A model generated the notes under the pieces. That model searched no databases. It was not told the origin of the DNA and saw nothing but the letters and a program-made list of their open reading frames with translations. Position numbers and translations under genes: made by a program. DNA of 64,000 nt from Candidatus Zixiibacteriota bacterium (GTDB taxonomy: Bacteria > Zixibacteria > MSB-5A5 > GN15 > FEB-12): contig JAOUBJ010000005.1 in NCBI GenBank assembly GCA_029860345.1, positions 186,001 through 250,000 on the forward strand, in the 5' to 3' direction. This document shows positions 43,540-55,586 of this stretch, in pieces (position 1 is the first letter of the stretch; each line of letters opens with the position of its first letter).

Positions 43540-45774
43540 ATGCGCAAAACTCTCTTAGTCACGAGCCTGCTATCTGTTTTTCTGACAGCATCGACATCAG
43601 CCGCTGTCCCAACAGCCATCAACTACCAAGGTCTTCTGTTGGACAATGCCGGTGAGCCCGTTGCCGATGCCGCCTACTCGGTCGTGTTCACAATCTACGA
43701 CGCTGCCGCGGCCGGTAATTCCAAATGGACTGAAACCCAAAACGTAAACACGTCGGGCGGTCTGTTTTCGGTCCTGCTTGGATCGATCAACCCGATTCTG
43801 GACACCGTCTTCAACGGCAGTACCCGTTACCTGGGAATCAAAGTTGGCGTGGACCCGGAGATCAGCCCGCGAACGGCAATGGTAACGGTTCCATATTCAT
43901 TTCGCACCGCTACTGTTGACGGCGCCAGTGGGGGCAACATTACCAGTAAAGTTACGATTGGTCCCGGCCACACCAACAGTGGCGCCGACGCCTTCGTGGC
44001 CGGTGACGGCAACATTGCCTCAGGTGATCAGTCTACGGTTGGCGGCGGTACCGGCCATGATGCTTCAGGTACGCAGTCTACGATCGCGGGTGGCCGGAGC
44101 AGCACTGTTTCAGCCACCGTCGGTACCGTCGGTGGTGGAATTGGCAACACCGCCTCGGGAACGCTTGCTTCGACGGTCGCCGGTGGTGAGAGCAACACAG
44201 CCTCGGCCAGCCGGGCTACAGTCGGAGGCGGCTCGACCAACGAAGCTACAGGTGAGCGCAGCACTATCAGCGGCGGCTCACACAACGATGCTTCCGGGGA
44301 AGCCTCAACTGTTGGCGGTGGACGAAACAACTACGCTCGAGGGGACTTCTCCACGATTGCCGGTGGCGGAAGCGATGTCCCGGCCGACTCCAATTATGCC
44401 GAGGGTATCTACTCAACAGTTGGCGGTGGAGCCGGAAATGGGGCCACCTCCGGGCGGACCACAGTCGGTGGAGGAAGGGACAACATCGCCTCGGGTTACA
44501 CGGCAACGATCGCGGGTGGCTACAACAACTCCGCGAGCGATCAATACTCATCAGTAGGTGGCGGCTCCGGAAACATCGCGTCTGGGTTCATGGCAACGAT
44601 AGCAGGGGGCCAGAACAATGAAGCCGACGGCACAGAGGCAGCCATCGGGGGCGGGAATGGTAACACTGCCGACGGGTCACGGGCAGCCATACCCGGAGGT
44701 CAGAACAATGAAGCCAGCGGTGCTTACTCATTGTTGGCCGGTCTAAGCAACACCACCCACGCTGAAGCAGATTATTCCATGGCAGTCGGACGGGACAACA
44801 TAGCAGGCCGCCCCTATGCCGTTGCACTGGGGAACTTCTGCTTGAGTTTTGGAGAGAGTTCCTTTGCGGTCGGTGATCATTCCCAAACCTTCATTGGAGC
44901 CAATTACTCCGTCGCTATGGGCAGGAACGCCTTTGCCGAACAAGCGGGGACCTTCGTGTTTGCCGACAGTACCGACGCCCTCTTCGATTCCCACGCCCCC
45001 AATGTTTTCATCGTTCGTGCTGCCGGTGGAGTGGGGCTGGGCACGGACAACCCGAACGGAAAAGCGTTGGCTATCGACAATGAATTCACCGGTTCGGGGA
45101 ACGTCATGCTTGACCTGAATGCATCGGTCGATATCACCTCAAGTGGCCGCGATGTTCTTCAGATCGAGGTCGGCGGGTCGGCCACAACTATCCAATACAT
45201 CGAATGCGAGCGCGGCAGTGACATAGAATTCCGCGTGCACGGTGACGGCGATGTCACAGCCGATGGCGCCTTCACCGGCGGCGGCGCCGACTTCGCCGAA
45301 CTGATACATGTAAGCTCCGGCGCTCACTCGGTCGAAGCCGGGGACGTTATGGTCATCGATCCGAACAGTCCGCGGTCGATTGTAATGTCAACACAACCGC
45401 GCTCGACTCTGGTGGCCGGAATCTTCAGCACCTCCCCGGGCTACATGGCATCCGAACATGACTGGGATGCAATCGAACTGGCCAGGTCCGGAAAGAGTGG
45501 CAACGAAGCCGACGACACCGATCTGGAATACACACCGGTGCTCGAACTGGCCGCTGAGATGGATGAAGTACCGCTTGCCGTTGTCGGGATTGTACCCTGC
45601 AAAGTGAGCGCGGAGAACGGACCGATTCAAGTCGGCGATCTCTTGGTAACCTCGTCCACGCCCGGCCATTCGATGCGTGATGAAGACCCCAAGACCGGGA
45701 CCGTGGTCGGCAAGGCGCTTGAATCGTTGAGCGCAGGTACGGGAATAATCAAGGTGCTGGTCAGTCTGAATTAA
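43540..45774 (+). CDS. Secreted surface fibre 3 with YadA-like beta-roll
   Basis: 744 residues. Signal peptide (TLLVTSLLSVFLTASTSA), shared N-terminal domain (INYQGLLLDNAGEPVADA ... TVPYSFRTATVDGA), then about fifteen repeats of 20-24 residues such as STIAGGRSSTVSATVGTVGG and GNIASGFMATIAGGQNNEA. These have the left-handed parallel beta-roll signature of YadA-type heads. The C-terminal part has ADFAELIHVSSG, EAGDVMVIDPNSP and VGDLLVTSSTPGHSM, resembling G2-type fibre-processing domains; that match is tentative. ATG 43540 follows AAGGA. No membrane anchor of the trimeric-autotransporter kind is present. Whether it shares the transcript of the 41511 gene is unclear. Confidence 0.87.
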   Translation: MRKTLLVTSLLSVFLTASTSAAVPTAINYQGLLLDNAGEPVADAAYSVVFTIYDAAAAGNSKWTETQNVNTSGGLFSVLLGSINPILDTVFNGSTRYLGIKVGVDPEISPRTAMVTVPYSFRTATVDGASGGNITSKVTIGPGHTNSGADAFVAGDGNIASGDQSTVGGGTGHDASGTQSTIAGGRSSTVSATVGTVGGGIGNTASGTLASTVAGGESNTASASRATVGGGSTNEATGERSTISGGSHNDASGEASTVGGGRNNYARGDFSTIAGGGSDVPADSNYAEGIYSTVGGGAGNGATSGRTTVGGGRDNIASGYTATIAGGYNNSASDQYSSVGGGSGNIASGFMATIAGGQNNEADGTEAAIGGGNGNTADGSRAAIPGGQNNEASGAYSLLAGLSNTTHAEADYSMAVGRDNIAGRPYAVALGNFCLSFGESSFAVGDHSQTFIGANYSVAMGRNAFAEQAGTFVFADSTDALFDSHAPNVFIVRAAGGVGLGTDNPNGKALAIDNEFTGSGNVMLDLNASVDITSSGRDVLQIEVGGSATTIQYIECERGSDIEFRVHGDGDVTADGAFTGGGADFAELIHVSSGAHSVEAGDVMVIDPNSPRSIVMSTQPRSTLVAGIFSTSPGYMASEHDWDAIELARSGKSGNEADDTDLEYTPVLELAAEMDEVPLAVVGIVPCKVSAENGPIQVGDLLVTSSTPGHSMRDEDPKTGTVVGKALESLSAGTGIIKVLVSLN

Positions 45775-45790
45775 AGCCCATAGGTCTGCA

Positions 45791-45819
45791 TTGACAAAAA
45801 CGCCATTTACGCCTATATT
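45791..45819 (+). promoter_or_regulatory. Promoter of fibre gene 4
   Basis: TTGACA (45791-45796), 17-base spacer, TATATT (45814-45819); 64 bases before the ATG. Confidence 0.7.
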
Positions 45820-45882
45820 TAGGGTCAAATACGCGTCAATGAATTACTTACCGGTTCTTGTAAACCATCCGAGGAGGATGAC

Positions 45883-48420
<2,538 letters not shown>

Positions 48421-48471
48421 CCAAAACCAACAAGTTACTCAAGTACGGCCGCAGGTCCGGCCACTACAGGG

Positions 48472-48499
48472 TTGACGAAAACCGGTTTTGGAGTATCTT
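48472..48499 (+). promoter_or_regulatory. Promoter of the 48551 dockerin-tail gene
   Basis: TTGACG (48472-48477), 16-base spacer, TATCTT (48494-48499). Confidence 0.55.
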
Positions 48500-48550
48500 A
48501 TGTGGAAGCTCAAAAAGAATAGGATATTTGTCTCATATAAAGGTGCAGCA

Positions 48551-49120
48551 ATGAAAAAACTCCTGATCATCCTCACCGTCGTGGTAGCCGTGTCGGCGCT
48601 TGGCCTCACCGTCGCAGCTGAAAAGTCCGGCAATAAGTCCGACCTGCCTATCAGCAAGACACAGTTGGCCGATGTCGATCAGATGATTGAGCAGGCGCGG
48701 GTGGCTATCAAAGCACGAGCGGGCGAAGAGATTAACTGGCAGGTAATCGCTTCTGGCGGCACTGACGGCAGTTCGGCCAGTTACAATCTCAAAGGAACCG
48801 CCGGACAGCTTACCGTCGGCGAAGGTAGTTCCGACAACTACGGTCTGCGCCATGGCTACTGGCAGGATTTCACCACCGGCGGTGGCGGCTGTTGCATGGG
48901 TGCGATACGAGGCAATGTCGACTACGATCCGGGTGACGCTATTGACATATCCGACTTAGTCTACCTGGTCGACTTTATGTTCTCCGGTGGTCCCGCGCCC
49001 GTCTGTTTCGAAGAGGGTGATGTCGACGGCAGTAATGTGGCACCGATTGACATTTCCGATCTGGTCTATCTGGTCGACTACATGTTCACCGGTGGCCCCC
49101 CGCCCCCGGCTTGTACATAA
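48551..49120 (+). CDS. Small secreted protein with dockerin-like tail
   Basis: 189 residues. Signal peptide (LLIILTVVVAVSALGLTVAA), a helical segment, then a conserved-looking core INWQVIASGGTDGSSASYNL and GTAGQLTVGEGSSDNYGLRH, and the tail pair CCMGAIRGNVDYDPGD, IDISDLVYLVDFMF and IDISDLVYLVDYMF ending PPPPACT. The core resembles short modules seen before such tails in other FCB proteins (SSASYxLxGTxGQ). ATG 48551 follows AAAGGTG; the frame from 48488 would add 21 residues. The last 78 bases and 31 bases of 3' flank are repeated exactly at the end of the next gene. Confidence 0.85.
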   Translation: MKKLLIILTVVVAVSALGLTVAAEKSGNKSDLPISKTQLADVDQMIEQARVAIKARAGEEINWQVIASGGTDGSSASYNLKGTAGQLTVGEGSSDNYGLRHGYWQDFTTGGGGCCMGAIRGNVDYDPGDAIDISDLVYLVDFMFSGGPAPVCFEEGDVDGSNVAPIDISDLVYLVDYMFTGGPPPPACT

Positions 49121-49151
49121 CAGGTGATAAATCACTTTTTGCGCCTCGCGC
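49043..49151 (+). repeat. 109-bp exact duplication, copy 1
   Basis: From CCGATTGACATTTCC through the stop codon to TTTTTGCGCCTCGCGC. By eye identical to 50931-51039, 1888 bases downstream. It spans the end of a gene plus 31 non-coding bases. Confidence 0.9.
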
Positions 49152-49364
49152 TGAGATATCACTTGGTGAGTAGGGCAGTCCGCCGCGGCGGACTGTGATC
49201 CTGCCATCTTCGGCGGCATCGCAGGGATGCTGCCCTACGGTCTGCCGCAAACCAATGGCGGAACCACTATGAGGGTCCCGCCCTGCAGATATCACAAAAT
49301 CCGAATCTGAAGATTCGGCTATCACAATACGAAGACACAGAACTTACTCCGCTGGAGAGTGCTC

Positions 49365-51008
49365 ATGAAGACAAAGATGATTATTTCGACCTTAGTGGTA
49401 TCGGTACTACTGGCGAGTGGAGTCTCACCAGCCAATGCCGAGGGCTCACAGATGGCCCTGTCTATTGCCAACAGCTTATTACAGATGCCGCTTGCGGAGA
49501 AGCAAAACGCCGTAATCGAACTAATCCTCGAAGAGTATGCAAGCGAACGAGCCCTGGCCATTGCCCGGGCGATCGAAGAGCGCTGGAACAAAGGTGAATT
49601 TGATGCCGCGCTTGAGTTGTTCAACCAACTCGCCTTGTTGACCGATTTGAAATTGGCTTCACTTTACGGCGTCTGGCGTACACCGGTACCGACAACCCAA
49701 CCCGACAAATTCGGAACAGATGTGCTGATGAGCAGTCGTGATTCGGTTCTCCAAATAGAATATGAGTCGCACCTAACGTCGGGCAATCTGATTGGGATAA
49801 TACTAATTGAAGGCGAAGGTGTCACCAACAAGATGTTCTCCGTCCGATCCACCGATGGTGGCCTCAACTGGTATGAAAAGACATTCATAGTATCGGGTTC
49901 GGCTTTCCAGTCAATCTCAGCGGCTATGTTGAACGACTATTGCTATGTGACGTACATTCACAACAACGCGATCAAAGTTATGCGCTACCGTTGGGATACC
50001 GGACACAAAGAAGATTGGTCCGCCGGCGTGTTTGAGCTTACGCTCCATTACGGTGACTTCGGCGACGTGAAAATCGTAACCAACGATGACTACGCCGGGA
50101 CGAATTATCTCTACGTGGTGATAAGACATCTGACCCGTGAACTGACGCTGTATCGATTTGATCCTACTGCGCAAACGGCCTTCGGGCTGAACACCAGTAT
50201 CACCGACTGTGACAGAGGTCTTGATGTGGTCGCGTCGCATTCGGATTGGTTCCCCGTGTTTATATCATACTATAGCCAGAGCAACATCATGAAGATCTGT
50301 CGATATGAGTTAACGCAGTCGCGGTTTGTTCAAGTTTACAGTAACGGGGTACCGAATAGTACTCCGGACGCGACTGCCATTGGTCTTTATGGAATCGATA
50401 TTATTTGTGTATATGAAACTTACTACAGCACCGCTAGTACGACCTTCTTTATGGGTGCCTACAGCGATGATATCGGTGTTAACTGGGGTACCCAGGCTGT
50501 CACAGCAAGCGATGCCAACAGGTACGAGCCGGACCTCACCATGAGAGATGGTGGTGGTGTGGCGTTGGCTTACGGCAAACGAACAACGTTTACTAAAGTC
50601 GGTCGATACAAGTGGCGGCCGTATGATAACCCATCCCTTGCGAGTGCATCACCCACGGCGTATGCCGATCATTGGATCACCGGGTCGTCGGACATAGAGT
50701 ATATCGGCGCTGGTGAGCACGGTATCGCCTACATCAGTAGCACCGACTACAGACAGGCTTGGTTCGACAAGGGTTCTATGTGCTGTGCCAACCGAGGCGA
50801 CATCGACCACAGCGGAGGCAGTACGCCTATCGATATCTCCGATCTCGTGTACTTGGTCGACTACATGTTTACCGGCGGTTACGCACCACCTTGTTTCACG
50901 GAAGGGGACGTGGACGGCTCCAGTGTAGCGCCGATTGACATTTCCGATCTGGTCTATCTGGTCGACTACATGTTCACCGGTGGCCCCCCGCCCCCGGCTT
51001 GTACATAA
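49365..51008 (+). CDS. Secreted sialidase/BNR-like propeller with dockerin-like tail
   Basis: 547 residues. Signal peptide (STLVVSVLLASGVSPANA), a helical segment (about 30-95), then a beta-propeller-like region with BNR-type SVRSTDGGLNWYEKTF, IALVTYIHNN-like strands and SDDIGVNWGTQAVT. The tail pair follows (CCANRGDIDHSGG, IDISDLVYLVDYMF twice, PPPPACT). Two Asp-box-like motifs are too few to call an active sialidase, and the catalytic Arg triad cannot be assigned. ATG 49365 is chosen over GTG 49359 since GGAG (49354-49357) is seven bases upstream. Upstream repeats (49121-49364) include the 3' flank duplication and a CCGAATCTGAAGATTCGG palindrome. Confidence 0.8.
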   Translation: MKTKMIISTLVVSVLLASGVSPANAEGSQMALSIANSLLQMPLAEKQNAVIELILEEYASERALAIARAIEERWNKGEFDAALELFNQLALLTDLKLASLYGVWRTPVPTTQPDKFGTDVLMSSRDSVLQIEYESHLTSGNLIGIILIEGEGVTNKMFSVRSTDGGLNWYEKTFIVSGSAFQSISAAMLNDYCYVTYIHNNAIKVMRYRWDTGHKEDWSAGVFELTLHYGDFGDVKIVTNDDYAGTNYLYVVIRHLTRELTLYRFDPTAQTAFGLNTSITDCDRGLDVVASHSDWFPVFISYYSQSNIMKICRYELTQSRFVQVYSNGVPNSTPDATAIGLYGIDIICVYETYYSTASTTFFMGAYSDDIGVNWGTQAVTASDANRYEPDLTMRDGGGVALAYGKRTTFTKVGRYKWRPYDNPSLASASPTAYADHWITGSSDIEYIGAGEHGIAYISSTDYRQAWFDKGSMCCANRGDIDHSGGSTPIDISDLVYLVDYMFTGGYAPPCFTEGDVDGSSVAPIDISDLVYLVDYMFTGGPPPPACT

Positions 51009-51039
51009 CAGGTGATAAATCACTTTTTGCGCCTCGCGC
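50931..51039 (+). repeat. 109-bp exact duplication, copy 2
   Basis: Copy of 49043-49151, again at the end of a dockerin-tail gene and its 3' flank. Confidence 0.9.
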
Positions 51040-51071
51040 CTTATCAACGTCATGTTGAGGGCAGGTAGCAG

Positions 51072-51141
51072 GTAGGTCGAAACCTCTGGTCCGAAGGGCA
51101 TAAATGCCTTTTAGGACCGCCGAAGGCGGGTTTCGACCTAC
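51072..51141. repeat. Inverted repeat GTAGGTCGAAACC/GGTTTCGACCTAC
   Basis: Thirteen-base perfect arms (51072-51084, 51129-51141), with smaller inverted repeats inside. Fragments with GTAGGTCGAGACC or GTCTCGACCTAC occur near 23620, 58410 and 61471. Confidence 0.8.
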
Positions 51142-51209
51142 GGTTACTGAGCCCAGTCGAAGCATGAATAAACGATGCTCCGCGCAACATCGAAGCCCCC
51201 TAAAACGTC

Positions 51210-51238
51210 TGGACATGGACGTCTCTGTCTGGTATATT
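51210..51238 (+). promoter_or_regulatory. Promoter of the 51277 gene
   Basis: TGGACA (51210-51215), 17-base spacer, TATATT (51233-51238); the ATG is 38 bases on. Confidence 0.55.
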
Positions 51239-51276
51239 GCAGGTGTCGCGAAGCACACCTGGACAGAGGAGGATTC

Positions 51277-52167
51277 ATGAAAACTATATGCATCACTGCA
51301 ATAACCGTTGCGCTATTGCTGTCATCATCATTTGCGCAGTCCGGAATCAGTTTGGAGGAGGTCATCGGCAGTTGGGAGAACATACCGGATGAGTATCTCT
51401 GCACCGGCACTCAGGTGATCTTTACATTCCGCCTTACCAATGAAACGGGAAGTTCGATTACAGGTATGACGAATGGTTTCCAGATTTATTCTCCCGACGG
51501 CGCCACGTGGACCAATGCCACCGGCGCCTGGCTTATTCCTTGCATGGACTGGTTTGATCTTACCTGCGGGGTCTATGACGACGGGGCATCCGGCTCAGGA
51601 ACGGATATCGTCGGATTCTATGGGTCCAGACTGTTCAGTGACGGGTTTCCGGATGGGTATGACTCCGTCGTATTTCTCTTGGCGGTCGGACCGATTGCGG
51701 ATGGTGAGGCCGGTGGCACCCTTTGCATCGATAGTTCGTGGTACCCTCCCGGCGGCACCTGGGCCTGGTCTGCCGGAGGAAGTTTTATACCCGGATGGGG
51801 CGGGCCATATTGTTATCAAATTGAGATCATCCCGTGCGGTGATCCGGATGGCGACGGCGTCTACTGCGGATGTGACAACTGCGACGGCACGTACAATCCC
51901 AACCAGGATGACTCGGACTATAACGGCATAGGCGACGCCTGCCAGGGTTACTGCTGCGAAATCCGAGGCGATATCGATCACAGCGGATCAACGCAGATTG
52001 ACATCGCCGACCTGGTGTTCACGGTCGACTTCATGTTTACCAGTGGTCCCCCTCCGATATGCGGCGGCGAGATGGACGTGAACGCAAGTGGCGCTTTTGA
52101 CATCAGCGACTTGGTGTACCTGGTCGACTACATGTTCACCGGCGGCCCGCCACCGGTGCCGTGCTGA
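51277..52167 (+). CDS. Secreted protein, TSP3-like linker and dockerin-like tail (paralogue 1)
   Basis: 296 residues. Signal peptide (ITAITVALLLSSSFAQ), then a domain also found in the 54684 protein: YLCTGTQVIFTFRLTNETGS, TNGFQIYSPDGATW, DWFDLTCGVYDD, GPYCYQIEI. A thrombospondin type 3-like Asp loop follows (DPDGDGVYCGCDNCDGTYNP, then DDSDYNGIGDAC), then CCEIRGDIDHSG and the tail pair. The shared domain is unknown to me and looks like a beta sandwich. The Asp-rich parts should bind calcium. AGAGGAGG is just before ATG 51277. Secreted, probably held at the cell surface by its tail. Confidence 0.85.
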   Translation: MKTICITAITVALLLSSSFAQSGISLEEVIGSWENIPDEYLCTGTQVIFTFRLTNETGSSITGMTNGFQIYSPDGATWTNATGAWLIPCMDWFDLTCGVYDDGASGSGTDIVGFYGSRLFSDGFPDGYDSVVFLLAVGPIADGEAGGTLCIDSSWYPPGGTWAWSAGGSFIPGWGGPYCYQIEIIPCGDPDGDGVYCGCDNCDGTYNPNQDDSDYNGIGDACQGYCCEIRGDIDHSGSTQIDIADLVFTVDFMFTSGPPPICGGEMDVNASGAFDISDLVYLVDYMFTGGPPPVPC

Positions 52168-52207
52168 GAGCATTGAGAGCAACAAACAGTATGCATGGGC
52201 AAATCCT

Positions 52208-52235
52208 TTGACACCCCACGGGCATCCACTATATT
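52208..52235 (+). promoter_or_regulatory. Promoter of the C25 protease gene
   Basis: TTGACA (52208-52213), 16-base spacer, TATATT (52230-52235), 33 bases before the ATG. Confidence 0.7.
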
Positions 52236-52268
52236 GGGTGTGAGGTCCACGAAGACTCAAGAGGTGTC

Positions 52269-54566
52269 ATGTCCAGATTTGTGTTGCTCGGAGTTTCCCT
52301 CACAACTCTCCTGATCGCTCCAACGATTGTCGCGGATCGCATCGATCAGGATTATCGGTTTGCCGCGCCGCAGATAGAAACGCTGACTTACAATGTGGTA
52401 ACTTTTGACCGGGTAACGGTTGCCGGTGCACCGTCCGGTGGGCAGATCGGCGAACCATCGCTGCCGGTCGGCGCTGCCCGTATTCTCCTGCCGAATGGTC
52501 ACAAGCTCGACAGTGTCGTTGTTGTAGCGGAGAATCCCCGACGTCTGCGATCCAACGACAGAGTGCTACCGGTTATGGCGCCTGTACCCTATTCGCTTGT
52601 CGCCACACGATCATCCCCGCCACGACCCGACGCCAAAATCTATGCGAGCGACAATCCGTTTCCCGTGCGTCGACATACTGCGGTGGGCACCTATCTGTTT
52701 CGCGGTTACCGGATACTGGTCTTGAAACTGCACCCGGTGACATACCGACCACTGTCCGGAGAACTCACCGGCTACACGCAACTGACAGTCAGTGTGTTCA
52801 CTTCGCCCGGAAATGCTGACACTGAAATGCTTCGGGGGTTGTCGACAGATACGGAGGAAGTCCTGCGTCGCGTAGACAACTCAGAAGCGCTGGCCAGCTA
52901 TCAGGCAGCGTCCAAAGGCGGCGACCGTAGCTATGATCTGCTGATACTCACCACACCTTCGCTCGCTGCCGCCTTTCAGCCGCTGAAGGACTTCCACGAC
53001 TCAACCGGCATTCCTACCGAGATTCATACCATCGCCGATATCGGCAGCAACGACCCCGACGACGTGCGCGACTACATCCGCGAAAGATACCTGGCCGACG
53101 GAATCCAATACGTCCTGATCGGCGCCGATGACGATGTCATTCCGGCCAAGGATCTGTTTGTACAATCATGGGTGGGGATCATCCACGGCGATCCTCCATG
53201 GTACGAATTTGCCATGCCGGCGGATGTCTACTTTGGCTGCCTCGACGGTACATACAACTACGATGGTGATCAATACTGGGGTGAGCCGACCGATGGGGAT
53301 GGGGGCGGTGATGTTGACCTAATGGCGGAAGTCTACATCGGGCGGGCAACAGTCGATAACAACACCGATGTCGGGCACGTCGTGCACAAGACAATTGCCT
53401 ATCTCACCAATCAACAACCTTACCTCGACCGCGTCCTTACGGTCGGTGAGCGTCTGGGCTACGGCGGCGACGTTGAGTTTGCACAGCCTTATGTGGATGA
53501 GTTGATCGATTCCAGTTTCCATCACGGTTACTTTACCCATGGAATTCCGACGGATGCTTACACAGTCGAGAGACTCTATGACTACGATTATCAGCCTAAC
53601 GGTTGGGAATTGTGGCGTCTGGTACAAAAGATAGAAAACGGACGGCACATGATTCATCACCTGGGGCATTGCAACTATCAGATCGTACTGAAGATGTACT
53701 CCTACCAGGTAGCCTCTCTGACTAACAACGGCCTCTTCTTCCTCTACTCACAGGGTTGTCACGGCGGTGAGTTCGATCATGTGACCGACTGTTGGGCGGA
53801 GTATGCCACGGCGGGGACGGACTACGCAGCATTTGCCTCGATTCAGAATGCGCGTTACGGTTGGGGCACCTCTCGCACAACATGGGGGACCACCGACGCA
53901 CCCAACCAGCGTTTTCACCGAGAATTTGTTGACGCCCTGCACCACCCGACCGATCCGATCCGTGAATTGGGACGCGCCAACCAGGACTCCAAGGAGGACA
54001 ACCTCTATCGAATCGATGAACCGTCGATGCGATGGTGCGTCTACCAGTTGAATCTGTTCGGGGATCCAACGGTGGCAATACGGGACGGCTATACCTGCAC
54101 GGATATCGATGCCGACAACGTTTGCGACAGTCTCGACAACTGTTCCGAGGTCGCAAATCCACACCAGGAGGATTTGGACAGCGACGGTATCGGCCACGCC
54201 TGTGACGACTGTGTCGATTCCGACTACGACGGCTACGCCGATTCAGGCTTCGCCAATGGCGACTGTGCGGAGGACAACTGTCCGTTCGTTTACAATCCGG
54301 CTCAGGAGGATGCCGACGGCGACGGGGTCGGCGATGCCTGTTGTTGTCTGATGCGCGGGAATATCAATCACGATATCGGACCGCTGATCGATATCGCCGA
54401 TTTGGTTTACCTGGTTGACTACATGTTCTCAGGCGGTCCGGAACCGCTATGCCCCGAAGAATGTAATGTCGATAGTTCATCATCGACCCAGGCGGACATC
54501 GCCGATTTGGTCTTTCTGGTTGATTTCATGTTCAACGAAGGTCCACCGCCCCCGGCGTGTCCGTAG
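52269..54566 (+). CDS. Gingipain-like (C25) cysteine protease with dockerin-like tail
   Basis: 765 residues. Signal peptide; N-terminal prodomain with GGQIGEPSLPVGAARILLPN, as in C25 propeptides. The caspase-like catalytic domain includes YDLLILTTPSLAAAFQPL, IQYVLIGADDDVIPA and the probable dyad His467 (HHLGHC) and Cys497 (SQGCHGGEFD), 30 residues apart, near the 33 of RgpB. A GDPTVAIRDG Ig-like edge leads into TSP3-like Asp loops and the tail (CCLMRGNINHD, IDIADLVYLVDYMF). Gingipains use a type IX secretion tail; here the dockerin-like tail takes that place. It may process the neighbouring surface proteins; that is inference. Confidence 0.9.
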   Translation: MSRFVLLGVSLTTLLIAPTIVADRIDQDYRFAAPQIETLTYNVVTFDRVTVAGAPSGGQIGEPSLPVGAARILLPNGHKLDSVVVVAENPRRLRSNDRVLPVMAPVPYSLVATRSSPPRPDAKIYASDNPFPVRRHTAVGTYLFRGYRILVLKLHPVTYRPLSGELTGYTQLTVSVFTSPGNADTEMLRGLSTDTEEVLRRVDNSEALASYQAASKGGDRSYDLLILTTPSLAAAFQPLKDFHDSTGIPTEIHTIADIGSNDPDDVRDYIRERYLADGIQYVLIGADDDVIPAKDLFVQSWVGIIHGDPPWYEFAMPADVYFGCLDGTYNYDGDQYWGEPTDGDGGGDVDLMAEVYIGRATVDNNTDVGHVVHKTIAYLTNQQPYLDRVLTVGERLGYGGDVEFAQPYVDELIDSSFHHGYFTHGIPTDAYTVERLYDYDYQPNGWELWRLVQKIENGRHMIHHLGHCNYQIVLKMYSYQVASLTNNGLFFLYSQGCHGGEFDHVTDCWAEYATAGTDYAAFASIQNARYGWGTSRTTWGTTDAPNQRFHREFVDALHHPTDPIRELGRANQDSKEDNLYRIDEPSMRWCVYQLNLFGDPTVAIRDGYTCTDIDADNVCDSLDNCSEVANPHQEDLDSDGIGHACDDCVDSDYDGYADSGFANGDCAEDNCPFVYNPAQEDADGDGVGDACCCLMRGNINHDIGPLIDIADLVYLVDYMFSGGPEPLCPEECNVDSSSSTQADIADLVFLVDFMFNEGPPPPACP

Positions 54567-54683
54567 ATCGTAGATTGGGAGGGCTGACCCTCCAACCGTC
54601 ACGCCGACATTCCACTGGAAAAAACGTGGATTGTCGCAAATATTGTGAGGGCGACAGAGGCCATCCACGCTGAGGTAGTAAAG

Positions 54684-55586
54684 TTGAAATCTACACTTAT
54701 TTTCACCATTGCGATTGTACTGTTGCCGATTGCTGTGGCTCCCCAGAATAACCACGGCAGTGTCACACTCGATGAACTCCAGGGACAGCATTCCGGTGGC
54801 TATCTCTGCACCGGCACCAATGTGATCTTCAAGTTTCGCATTCACAATGACTGGGATTACAGGGTCAAAGGTTTGACCAACGGTTTTAGGGTCTACTCTC
54901 CCGATGGCGCCCAGTGGGACACCACTACCGGAGAGTGGCGTTTCGATTGCAGCGACTGGTTCGATCTTATCTGCGGCGTCTGGGAATTCGGCGTGACCGG
55001 GTCGGGCGCGGATACCATCGGATTCGGTGGTAGTATAATGACCAGTCCAGGGATCGCGCCCGGCGAGAACTTCGTGGCTTTCATGGTTTCGGTCGGTCGC
55101 TTCGACGACAGTCAGGCTGGGCGTACGCTCTGTGTAGACAGTTCTTACTGGCCACAATCGGGCATCTGGGCGTGGACCTTTCAGGGTCCGGACGTGCCTA
55201 TCATACCAGTTTGGGGCGGCCCGTACTGCTACGAGATAGCAGTATTTCCGGGCGACGATTCCGACGGTGACGGCGTCTACTCAGGCTGCGACAACTGCGA
55301 AGAGGTCTACAATCCCGACCAAAGCGACAGCAACTACAACGGCCTCGGTGACGCCTGCGATGACTACTGCTGCGTTCGCAGGGGCAACGTCGACGGCATA
55401 GGCTATCACCGGCCAAACATTGCTGACATGTACTATATGGTGGATTATATGTTCAACCAAGGTCCCGCGCCTACATGTTTGCATGAGGCAGACCTCGACG
55501 CCAACGATGTAATTGAAATCGTCGACCTTGTATATCTCATCGAATATGTTTTCTACATCGGCCCGCCGCCGGAGCCGTGTTGGTAG
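54684..55586 (+). CDS. Secreted protein, TSP3-like linker and dockerin-like tail (paralogue 2)
   Basis: 300 residues. Same layout as the 51277 protein: YLCTGTNVIFKFRIHNDWDY, TNGFRVYSPDGAQW, DWFDLICGVWEF, GPYCYEIAV, TSP3-like loop SDGDGVYSGCDNCEEVYNP, then CCVRRGNVDG and a tail pair (the second half IEIVDLVYLIEYVF is more diverged). The start is TTG 54684, eight bases after GAGG (54672-54675), giving signal peptide MKSTLIFTIAIVLLPIAVAP. The GTG at 54645 would put 13 polar residues before it. The two paralogues flank the protease gene, which suggests duplication around it. Confidence 0.83.
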   Translation: MKSTLIFTIAIVLLPIAVAPQNNHGSVTLDELQGQHSGGYLCTGTNVIFKFRIHNDWDYRVKGLTNGFRVYSPDGAQWDTTTGEWRFDCSDWFDLICGVWEFGVTGSGADTIGFGGSIMTSPGIAPGENFVAFMVSVGRFDDSQAGRTLCVDSSYWPQSGIWAWTFQGPDVPIIPVWGGPYCYEIAVFPGDDSDGDGVYSGCDNCEEVYNPDQSDSNYNGLGDACDDYCCVRRGNVDGIGYHRPNIADMYYMVDYMFNQGPAPTCLHEADLDANDVIEIVDLVYLIEYVFYIGPPPEPCW

